Assembly (NCBI GenBank): GCA_023416415.1
Contig: JAEZHR010000301.1
Coordinates: forward strand, 1 to 5,685
Length of the DNA: 5,685 bases
Reading direction: 5' to 3'
Source: Pseudomonadota bacterium
Lineage (GTDB): Bacteria; Pseudomonadota; Gammaproteobacteria; Burkholderiales; Burkholderiaceae_D
Below, in pieces: positions 1-5,685 of this stretch. The notes under the pieces were generated by a model. The model was not told the origin of the DNA. It was given only the letters and a program-made list of their open reading frames with translations, and ran no database searches. Each line of letters begins with the position of its first letter. The first letter of the stretch is position 1. The translations under genes were made by a program, and so were the position numbers.

Positions 1-1
1 G

Positions 2-1972
2 GTGCTGTCGATCGGCATCGTGGTCGACGACGCCATCGTGGTGGTCGAAAACGTCGAACGCAACATCGCCAACGGCCTCAGCCCGCGCGCGGCCACGGTG
101 CAGGCGATGAAGGAGGTTAGCGGACCCATCATTGCCATTGCGCTGGTGCTGTGCGCGGTGTTCGTGCCGATCGCCTTTGTCTCCGGACTCACCGGACAGT
201 TCTACCGCCAGTTCGCGCTGACCATCGCGATTTCGACCGTGATTTCGGCCTTCAATTCGCTCACGCTGTCGCCTGCGTTGTCTGCAGCCCTGCTCAGGCC
301 GCACGATGCGCCCAAGGATGCACTTACGCGCAGCATTGATCGCGTGCTGGGACCATTCTTCAACTGGTTCAATCGCTTCTTCACGCGGGCCTCGCACCGT
401 TACGAAAGCGGCGTCAACGGCGTGCTGCGCCACAAGGCCGGCGCACTCGGTGTCTATGCGCTGCTGGCCATTGGAGCGGGATTGATGTTCAAGGCCGTGC
501 CTGACGGTTTCGTTCCCTCCCAGGACAAGCAGTATCTGGTCGGCTTCGCCCAGCTTCCGGATGCCGCCTCGCTGGAGCGTACGGACGAGGTGATTCGCCG
601 CATGTCTGAGATCGCTCTCTCGGTGCCGGGCGTGCAGGATTCCGTGGCATTCCCGGGCCTGTCCATCAACGGCTTCACCAATGCGTCGAACTCGGGCATT
701 GTGTTCTTCGGTCTCACGCCATTCAGCCAACGCAAGTCGCCGGAGCTCTCCGGCGACGCGATTGCGCAGCAGATCAACATGAAGCTGGGCGCGATCGAGG
801 ATGCCTTCATCATGGTGTTTCCGCCGCCGCCCGTGGAAGGGCTGGGCGCCATCGGCGGCTTCAAGATGATGATCGAGGATCGCGCCAATCTCGGACCCGA
901 CGAACTGTACAAGGCCACGCAGGCCTTGCAGATGAAAGCCTGGCAGACGCCCGAGCTGGCCGGCGTGTTCTCCGGTTACCAGATCAATGTGCCGCAGCTG
1001 TTCGCCGACATCGACCGCACCCGGGCCAAGCAGCTCGGTGTACCGCTGTCGACGATCTACCAGACACTTCAGATCAATCTCGGTTCGCTGTACGTGAACG
1101 ACTTCAACCAGTTCGGACGTACCTACCAGGTGCGCGTGCAGGCCGATGCGCCGTATCGCTCGCACGCCGAGGACATCGCGCAGCTGAAGGTGCGCAACAA
1201 CAACGGAGAGATGATCCCGCTGTCTTCGCTGATGCGCGTGACGGACAGCTACGGTCCGGACCGCGTGCAGCGTTACAACGCCTATGTATCGGCTGACATC
1301 AACGGCGGTCCCGCGCCGGGCGTCTCCAGTGGCCAGGCGCAGGCCATCATGGAACGACTTGCTGCCGAAACGCTGCCCAAGGGGATTACCTACGAATGGA
1401 CCGATCTGACCTATCAGGAAATCCTGGCCGGTAATACCATGGTGATCGTGTTCCCTCTGTGCGTGCTGCTGGTCTTCCTGGTGCTGGCTGCGCAGTACGA
1501 GAGCTGGACGCTGCCGCTGGCGGTGATCCTGATCGTGCCGACGTCCATCCTGTGCGCGTTGATCGGCGTAAAGCTCACGGGCGGCGATAACAACATCTTC
1601 ACGCAGATCGCGCTGTTCGTGCTGGTCGGGCTGGCATCGAAGAACGCCATCCTGATCGTCGAATTTGCGCGCGATCTGGAACTGCAGGGACGCTCGGTCG
1701 TTGAGGCCGCGCTGGAAGCCTGCCGCCTGCGGCTGCGGCCGATCCTGATGACATCCATTGCTTTCATCATGGGCGTCGTGCCGCTCGTGCTGTCCTCCGG
1801 AGCCGGTTCGGAAATGCGGCACGCCATGGGCGTCGCCGTGTTCGCGGGCATGCTCGGCGTGACCTTCTTCGGCCTGTTCCTGACCCCGGTGTTTTACGTG
1901 CTGCTGCGCACTTTGGCCAAGCGCTTCGAGAAGCCGCGTGCGGCAGATGCGCTGACGGAAGGGGCGGCGTGA
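2..1972 (+). CDS. mexF: RND multidrug efflux permease, MexF/BpeF-like, C-terminal part (5' truncated by window edge)
   Basis: Inner-membrane proton/drug antiporter subunit of a tripartite efflux pump (HAE1 family of RND transporters). About 656 residues are visible, against roughly 1,050 for the family, so the N-terminal ~400 residues lie outside the window; the GTG at position 2 is an internal Val codon, not a start. Seen: the TM4 Asp-Asp pair in GIVVDDAIVVVENVERN (visible residues 9-10), TM5-TM6 (about 40-98) with the segment FNSLTLSPAL, TM7 (about 145-167), the second periplasmic porter/docking region (about 168-478) with a FPPPPVEGLG stretch near residue 273, then TM8-TM12 (about 480-636). 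Lys547 in LASKNAILIVEFARD matches the TM10 proton-relay Lys (Lys940 of AcrB). I see no frameshift and no loss of key residues. From memory of family sequences it resembles MexF more than AcrB/MexB; the substrate cannot be read from sequence. The stop overlaps the next gene's start. Confidence 0.95.
   Translation: MLSIGIVVDDAIVVVENVERNIANGLSPRAATVQAMKEVSGPIIAIALVLCAVFVPIAFVSGLTGQFYRQFALTIAISTVISAFNSLTLSPALSAALLRPHDAPKDALTRSIDRVLGPFFNWFNRFFTRASHRYESGVNGVLRHKAGALGVYALLAIGAGLMFKAVPDGFVPSQDKQYLVGFAQLPDAASLERTDEVIRRMSEIALSVPGVQDSVAFPGLSINGFTNASNSGIVFFGLTPFSQRKSPELSGDAIAQQINMKLGAIEDAFIMVFPPPPVEGLGAIGGFKMMIEDRANLGPDELYKATQALQMKAWQTPELAGVFSGYQINVPQLFADIDRTRAKQLGVPLSTIYQTLQINLGSLYVNDFNQFGRTYQVRVQADAPYRSHAEDIAQLKVRNNNGEMIPLSSLMRVTDSYGPDRVQRYNAYVSADINGGPAPGVSSGQAQAIMERLAAETLPKGITYEWTDLTYQEILAGNTMVIVFPLCVLLVFLVLAAQYESWTLPLAVILIVPTSILCALIGVKLTGGDNNIFTQIALFVLVGLASKNAILIVEFARDLELQGRSVVEAALEACRLRLRPILMTSIAFIMGVVPLVLSSGAGSEMRHAMGVAVFAGMLGVTFFGLFLTPVFYVLLRTLAKRFEKPRAADALTEGAA
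1957..1964 (+). promoter_or_regulatory. Shine-Dalgarno site for the outer-membrane channel gene
   Basis: GGAAGGGG lies inside the last codons of the permease gene, 7 nt before the ATG at 1972. It is the best ribosome-binding site near the three candidate starts and supports the 1972 start. With the TGATG stop/start overlap (1970-1974) it points to translational coupling, which would keep channel and permease synthesis in step. The alternative ATG at 2005 has only a weak purine run (AAGAAAG) ahead of it. Confidence 0.6.
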
Positions 1973-3435
1973 TGGTTCGACCCGATAACAAGAAAGATTC
2001 ACGCATGAAAACGAAACCTTTTCTGGCGCCCGTGCTAGGCATCCTGGTCCTGACGGCGTGCGCGGCTCCGCCTTTCGAAGCGCCGCAGATCGAGATTCCC
2101 GCGGCATACAAGGAAGATGCGGCCATGCCCCAGGCTCAGGCCGGACGCTGGAAGCCGGCGGAGCCGGCCGAAGCGCAGCCGCGCGGCGAATGGTGGAAGG
2201 CTTTCAATGACCCGCAGCTGGATCGGCTGATTACGGATGCGACGCATGCCAACGCAAGCCTCGCGGCAGCGGCTGCACGCGTCAGGCAAGCGCGCGCCGT
2301 TGCGGGCATTGCCGAATCCTGGCGCTATCCGACGCTCGATGCAGGCGTCGGCGTGCAGCGGGAACGCGTTTCCACGGACTTGCCCGGACTGCCGCAAGGC
2401 GCACCCCTGCCTGCGCAGACGGGCTGGCAGGCCCGGCTTGCGGCCGGTTATGAGGTCGATCTGTTCGGTCGCATCGCCAATGCAGTCAGTGCCGCGCAGG
2501 CCGATGCGGCGACGAGCGAGGCCTTGCATCGCTCTGTGCTGCTGGCGCTGCAGGCCGACGTGGCGCAGACCTGGTTCCTGCTGCGCTCATCCGACGCCGA
2601 ACTTGCGCTGCTGCGCAACACTCTGGGCACGCGCGAAGAAAGCCTGCGCATCATCCGGCGGCGCTTCGATATTGGCGACGTTGGCGAACTCGATGTGACG
2701 CGCGCGCGCACCGAGCTTGCGACCGTGCGCGCAGAAGCGCAGGCACTGGAGCGCGAACGCGCCCGTCTGGAGCATGGGCTGGCCGTGCTGCTCGGGCGGC
2801 CGGCGCCTGCCTTCGACGCCGCGGCACAGCCACTTGCCGAGGGGGTGGCATTGCCGGTCATTCCTGCCGGTCTGCCGTCGGCGCTGCTGGAGCGTCGCCC
2901 GGACATTTCCGCCGCCCAGACGGCGATGATGGCCGCCAATGCCCGCATCGGCGCAGCAAGGGCGGCGATGTTTCCGGCGTTGCGCCTGACCGCTGCAGGC
3001 GGGGTGGAATCGACGGAATTGGCCGACCTGTTCCAGTGGAGCAGCCGCAGCTGGGTGCTGGGTGCGCTCATGTCGCTGCCCGTCATTGACGGCGGCCGCC
3101 ATCGCAACAATGTGCTGCGCAGCGAGGCCGTACTGGAGGAATCCGTGGCCGGCTACCGGCAGACCGTGCTCGCCGCCTTCGCCGAAGTCGAAGACAATCT
3201 GGTCGGTCTGCGCACGCTGGCCGGGCAGGCGACGGCAATCGATGAAGCGCTTGCATCGGCCATGCGTTCCGCCGAGCTGGCGAACAAGCTGTATGCGGCA
3301 GGGCGTTCCGGCTATCTGGATGTGCTGGATGCGCAGCGCAATCTGCACACCGTGCAGCGCAGGGCGGTCCAGCTGAGGGGCGCGCGGGCAGTGGCGACTG
3401 TTGCTCTCGTACGCTCGCTCGGAGGCGGGTGGTAG
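1972..3435 (+). CDS. RND efflux outer-membrane channel lipoprotein, NodT family (OprN/OprM-type)
   Basis: Outer-membrane exit duct of the tripartite pump; the family forms a trimeric beta-barrel plus periplasmic alpha-barrel. From the ATG at 1972 it is 487 residues, normal for the family. The N-terminus is a lipoprotein signal peptide: basic region, hydrophobic LAPVLGILVL, then lipobox LTAC with Cys30 as the lipidated residue; Ala at +2 fits outer-membrane sorting. Two OEP repeats follow. The first has GEWWKAFNDPQLD near 72-84 and YEVDLFGR at 160-167. The second has LPSALLERRPD at 301-311, AANARIGAARAAMFP at 321-335 and a PVIDGGR turn near 370-376. The C-terminus ends SLGGGW, as I recall for OprN. 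Start: GTG 1969, ATG 1972 and ATG 2005 are all in frame. ATG 1972 has the better ribosome-binding site and overlaps the permease stop; ATG 2005 would give a 476-residue protein with a more compact signal peptide (Cys19). The protein is intact. Confidence 0.95.
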   Translation: MVRPDNKKDSRMKTKPFLAPVLGILVLTACAAPPFEAPQIEIPAAYKEDAAMPQAQAGRWKPAEPAEAQPRGEWWKAFNDPQLDRLITDATHANASLAAAAARVRQARAVAGIAESWRYPTLDAGVGVQRERVSTDLPGLPQGAPLPAQTGWQARLAAGYEVDLFGRIANAVSAAQADAATSEALHRSVLLALQADVAQTWFLLRSSDAELALLRNTLGTREESLRIIRRRFDIGDVGELDVTRARTELATVRAEAQALERERARLEHGLAVLLGRPAPAFDAAAQPLAEGVALPVIPAGLPSALLERRPDISAAQTAMMAANARIGAARAAMFPALRLTAAGGVESTELADLFQWSSRSWVLGALMSLPVIDGGRHRNNVLRSEAVLEESVAGYRQTVLAAFAEVEDNLVGLRTLAGQATAIDEALASAMRSAELANKLYAAGRSGYLDVLDAQRNLHTVQRRAVQLRGARAVATVALVRSLGGGW

Positions 3436-3445
3436 CTTGACGCCA

Positions 3446-3471
3446 GCCGATCGGCAGCGGGTTGGCCGCTG
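3446..3471 (+). repeat. Small inverted repeats just after the channel gene
   Basis: Two adjacent structures lie 10-36 nt after the channel gene stop: a perfect 10-bp palindrome GCCGATCGGC (3446-3455), then a 6-bp stem CAGCGG/CCGCTG (3455-3460 with 3466-3471) around a GTTGG loop. No T-run follows, so this is not a convincing intrinsic terminator for the efflux operon. It could stabilise the transcript end or be incidental in GC-rich DNA. Confidence 0.3.
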
Positions 3472-3593
3472 TACGACGGGGCCGGCGAAGACGCGTTTCC
3501 CGCAGTCCGGGCTGCGATTCTGATCGCGGGCGCGCGTGCTTGCTCGCGCATGGAAATCCGCATGCCGGGCCGGCGCAGCGCAGTTCGCTGTCA

Positions 3594-3635
3594 GGGAAGA
3601 GGAAGAACCCGCCCCGCGCAGAGCCGAGGGGCGGG
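3594..3635 (-). terminator. Rho-independent-type terminator of the minus-strand gene pair
   Basis: Read on the minus strand, a perfect 8-bp GC stem (CCCGCCCC with GGGGCGGG; plus-strand 3628-3635 and 3608-3615) encloses a 12-nt loop and is followed by the pyrimidine-rich TTCTTCCTCTT. It begins 7 nt after the stop codon of the zinc-ribbon membrane protein gene. On the plus strand the same stem is followed by AGGGTGC, with no T-run, so it should work mainly for minus-strand transcripts. The tail is interrupted by C residues, so efficiency is uncertain. Confidence 0.65.
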
Positions 3636-3642
3636 AGGGTGC

Positions 3643-4854
3643 TTACTTCAGCTTGTGCCCGCACTCGCCGCAGAACGCATCATCGGACGTCGTGGGAGCA
3701 TTGCAGGCAGGGCAGTTGGAGACGCTCGCGGCCGCATCTGGTGCTGCGAGTGCCGGACGCTCGTCGGCATCGGTCCTGATGGTTGCTGCGCTCGCCTTTG
3801 CCGCCGCAGCGGCCTCGCGTGCCTTCTGCATTTGCTGTTCAGCCGCCTTGCGTGCCCGCTCGCGCGCTTCTTCCGTCTTCTTCTTGACCGCGGCCAGTCC
3901 CGATTCGAGCTGTGCCTCGGCTGCCTCGAAGCTGATGCCCTCGGTCGCCTTCAGGTAGATGATGCACATGCCTTTGGTGGCGATCAGTGCGGGGATCACT
4001 GCGCCGATGCCGGAAAGTAGCGCGCCGCCGATGGCGACCGCAATGAAATGTCCGTCGAACCCGATGCGGCTGACTTGCATGAGGCCATAAGTGCCGAAGA
4101 GCGACTCTCCCAGCTGCATGATGCTGTACAGGCGGGAGCCGCCAACGATCGATGCGGTCATGCCGCTCATGATGCCCAGGCCAATGCCCAGGATGCCGAT
4201 AATGATGCCGGACGCCAGCATCAGGATCAGGAGCAGGACTAACTGCTGCAGCACGACGCTGAACAGACGGGTGCGGATGATCATGTTCAGGCGCGCAATG
4301 GCCTGCATGACCGTGCTGCCGCTCCAGATGGCCGGGCCGGCGAGCGGGAACATGATGTAGAACAGCGAAAACACCGTCACGCCAAGGACGAGGGCCGCCA
4401 CCGGAAACACGAAGGTCAGCAGGATCGGCCCGACGAATGGAATCTTGCAGATGAACAGCACGACGCCGATTGCAATGACCAGAGCCAGGACGATCAGGAA
4501 TTCGACGATCGCCACCCCGATCAGGCGGTGGGCGCTGAAGAGTGAGATCAGCAGCGCATCGGCGATGCTGCTGGAGCTCTGGCCCTGGGCCTCCTGCATG
4601 AGCAGGATGCCGACCCCGTTGATCCCGTAGAAGCCCACCAGGAACGCGAGCAGCATGCCAAATGCGGCCAGGAGAGGCATGCCCGAGGCGATCCCGAGCC
4701 AGGCGCTGGCCGTGGCGACCAGCGTGGCGCAAAGCAGCGTCAGCCCCATCAGCGCGAGGGCGCGCACGTTCCTGAAGGCGCTTGTCGCCCCGAGCAGGCC
4801 ATCCATTGCTGGGGCGCTTGCCGTTGCGCGAGGCGGGAAAGAAGTCGATTCCAT
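3643..4854 (-). CDS. Polytopic membrane protein with C-terminal zinc ribbon, function unknown
   Basis: I do not recognise a named family. The 403-residue protein has a short polar N-terminus (1-30) and about six hydrophobic segments, near 31-53, 60-86, 111-136, 141-168, 198-230 (long, possibly a re-entrant or split helix) and 269-298. Basic residues (R28, R31, R110, R188, R194, R196 and the Lys/Arg-rich tail) favour N-in/C-in topology with the tail in the cytoplasm. Residues about 308-357 form a charged, Ala-rich, probably helical or coiled-coil stretch (KKKTEEARERARKAAEQQ). The C-terminus is a zinc ribbon, CPAC (381-384) and CGEC (395-398), likely binding one structural zinc. No catalytic motif is visible, so a scaffold, sensor or adaptor role is only a guess. 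The ATG at 4854 has AAGGA 6 nt upstream. The gene lies 37 bp after the upstream gene, probably in one operon, and a terminator follows its stop. Confidence 0.85.
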   Translation of the reverse strand: MESTSFPPRATASAPAMDGLLGATSAFRNVRALALMGLTLLCATLVATASAWLGIASGMPLLAAFGMLLAFLVGFYGINGVGILLMQEAQGQSSSSIADALLISLFSAHRLIGVAIVEFLIVLALVIAIGVVLFICKIPFVGPILLTFVFPVAALVLGVTVFSLFYIMFPLAGPAIWSGSTVMQAIARLNMIIRTRLFSVVLQQLVLLLILMLASGIIIGILGIGLGIMSGMTASIVGGSRLYSIMQLGESLFGTYGLMQVSRIGFDGHFIAVAIGGALLSGIGAVIPALIATKGMCIIYLKATEGISFEAAEAQLESGLAAVKKKTEEARERARKAAEQQMQKAREAAAAAKASAATIRTDADERPALAAPDAAASVSNCPACNAPTTSDDAFCGECGHKLK

Positions 4855-4860
4855 TTGATT

Positions 4861-4865
4861 TCCTT
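4861..4865 (-). promoter_or_regulatory. Shine-Dalgarno site for the zinc-ribbon membrane protein
   Basis: AAGGA on the minus strand, 6 nt before the ATG at 4854-4852. It lies in the 37-nt spacer after the upstream gene and fixes the start. The next in-frame Met (residue 17) would remove most of the polar N-terminal tail and has no comparable site in view. Confidence 0.6.
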
Positions 4866-4891
4866 GTTATAGAACAGATGCCCGGGATGGC

Positions 4892-5685
4892 TCAGTACTG
4901 GAGATCGCGCTGGGCGGCCTCGATTCTTCGCAGTTCGACGCAGTATGGCGTGCTGGTGTGCTCGGGACGCTGGCATTCACGCGATTCACAGAGTGCGCGG
5001 CTGATGAGATTTCCCTTTCCGGCGCAGGCTTGCTGGGGCGACGGCAAGGCAGGGCGCGCCGGCACGGATGCAGGCGTCGGGATACCTGGCGGTTGCACAG
5101 CGCTTTCCGTCCTGCGCGCAGCATCCGCCGCGCGCTGCTGCGCTGCGGCTTGTGCCGCGCGCTGTGCCTCCTGTTGCGCGCGCACGCGGGCCTCACGCGC
5201 CTCACGTTCACGATGCGCGCGGCGCACCGACTCGGCGATATCGACTTGCTCAGCCTCGTCGGTCTTTTCTATGCTGCCGGCCTTTGCCGAGCCGGCGTCA
5301 TCGGCATCATCGGCATCATCGGCTGCGTCGGCGGATGTGGGCTTGGCCGGCTCAGTCAACACTGGTCCGGATGCAGAGGCGGAAGCGATCCCGGGCGCAG
5401 TCGCTGTGGCCAATGGCTGCTCGGCGATGCTTGCGGCGACTTCAGGCGAGGCCACGGATTCCTGTCCGGACATGAACCACCATGCTCCCGCTCCAATGAG
5501 AGCCACAGCAACCAGCCCTGCGCCGGCGAACGTTGCGGTACGGGAGAGTGAAGATGACGGCCGGTCGACGACGGGCTCGTCGCGGCTCATGGATTCGAAC
5601 GGGTCGTTCGATGCGACGCTTCCGGTCGGATCTGTGTGCGGGCGCTGATCGGAATGCGCGGCCGGTGCATCGTGCGCATCCTGGG
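4892..5685 (-). CDS. Single-span membrane protein with Asp/Ala repeat, helical segment and four-Cys C-terminus, function unknown (5' end beyond window)
   Basis: I recognise no named family. The frame is open to the window edge, with 263 residues visible. The first in-frame ATG is at 5590, but no Shine-Dalgarno precedes it, and the 31 codons upstream contain no stop and no ATG, GTG or TTG. They encode a hydrophilic Asp/His/Pro-rich stretch (HTDPTGSVASNDPFES), so the real start is probably outside. Numbered from Met5590: one membrane segment at about 20-40 (FAGAGLVAVALIGAGAWWFM); an Ala/Ser/Pro-rich linker; an acidic DDADDADDA repeat at 91-99; a highly charged Ala/Arg/Gln/Glu helix at about 118-163; a Pro-rich hinge at 167-184; and a compact C-terminal module with Cys189, Cys201, Cys206 and Cys217. 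With no signal peptide before the span, type II topology (C-terminus periplasmic) is plausible, and the cysteines could then form two disulfides. It is probably co-transcribed with the zinc-ribbon gene 37 bp downstream. Confidence 0.75.
   Translation of the reverse strand, partial: QDAHDAPAAHSDQRPHTDPTGSVASNDPFESMSRDEPVVDRPSSSLSRTATFAGAGLVAVALIGAGAWWFMSGQESVASPEVAASIAEQPLATATAPGIASASASGPVLTEPAKPTSADAADDADDADDAGSAKAGSIEKTDEAEQVDIAESVRRAHREREAREARVRAQQEAQRAAQAAAQQRAADAARRTESAVQPPGIPTPASVPARPALPSPQQACAGKGNLISRALCESRECQRPEHTSTPYCVELRRIEAAQRDLQY
5294..5329 (-). repeat. In-frame 9-bp tandem repeat encoding Asp-Asp-Ala
   Basis: Four consecutive 9-bp units on the plus strand: GGCGTCATC, GGCATCATC, GGCATCATC, GGCTGCGTC. 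The middle two are identical, the first differs by one base and the last is diverged. The units align with codons of the minus-strand gene and encode DAA-DDA-DDA-DDA. Unit gain or loss would change length by three residues without a frameshift, so the acidic linker is a likely site of length variation between strains. Confidence 0.75.

Noticed and set aside
2448..3348. Minus-strand open frames opposite the outer-membrane channel gene
   Set aside because: They lie antisense to a confidently identified NodT-family gene and encode Arg/Ala/Ser-rich low-complexity products, typical shadows in high-GC DNA.
3501..3516. CGCAG/CTGCG stem as a terminator for the efflux operon
   Set aside because: A stem of only 5 bp followed by ATTCTGATC, without a real T-run; too weak to call.
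3462..4020. Plus-strand open frames running from the intergenic region into the zinc-ribbon gene
   Set aside because: They lack ribosome-binding sites and recognisable domains, run antisense to the zinc-ribbon tail, and cross the terminator stem.
3839..4732. Second minus-strand open frame (297 codons) inside the zinc-ribbon gene
   Set aside because: A frame-shifted shadow rich in His/Arg/Pro/Gly without domains. The overlapping 403-residue frame has clear membrane helices, a CxxC pair and a ribosome-binding site.
4866..4871. TATAAC, a -10-like hexamer on the minus strand in the 37-bp spacer
   Set aside because: It lies about 11 nt before the ATG, so a transcript from it would begin at or inside the Shine-Dalgarno, and no -35-like element is found 16-18 nt upstream. 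Read-through from the upstream gene is simpler.
4782..5648. Long plus-strand open frame (288 codons) across the minus-strand pair
   Set aside because: It overlaps both minus-strand genes and the spacer between them. Its product is Ala/Ser/Cys/Arg low complexity with no domain, as expected from the antisense of GC-rich coding DNA. The minus-strand frame has a membrane segment and an organised Cys module.

Overview
The window looks like chromosomal DNA from a GC-rich proteobacterium, most likely a betaproteobacterium (Burkholderiales or Rhodocyclales type) or a close gammaproteobacterial relative. This placement rests on the high GC content, on a MexF/BpeF-clade RND pump paired with a NodT-family outer-membrane lipoprotein, and on the overall protein style. 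It is an inference; the window holds no rRNA or other phylogenetic marker.

Left part, plus strand (1-3435): the 3' end of a multidrug efflux operon. The inner-membrane RND permease (MexF-like) enters from outside the window and is missing about its first 400 residues. Its stop codon overlaps the start of the outer-membrane channel lipoprotein gene (TGATG), so the two are probably translationally coupled. The periplasmic adaptor gene (MexE-like) and any regulator would lie upstream. Together the three proteins would form a tripartite pump that expels drugs or toxic small molecules from the inner membrane and periplasm to the outside.

Centre (3436-3642): about 207 bp between convergent genes. 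It has no credible gene but several small inverted repeats. The clearest is an intrinsic-type terminator serving the minus-strand genes.

Right part, minus strand (3643-5685): two genes in the same direction, 37 bp apart and probably co-transcribed. The upstream gene runs off the window's right edge. It encodes a protein with one membrane segment, an Asp/Ala repeat, an Ala/Arg/Gln/Glu helical segment and a compact four-cysteine C-terminus. The downstream gene encodes a polytopic membrane protein with about six predicted membrane segments, a charged Ala-rich helical tail and a C-terminal CxxC/CxxC zinc ribbon. I recognise no named function for either; this pair is the least explained part of the window. 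The efflux operon and the pair converge, and nothing in the sequence links them functionally.

I saw no tRNA, rRNA, CRISPR array, insertion sequence, integrase or attachment site.
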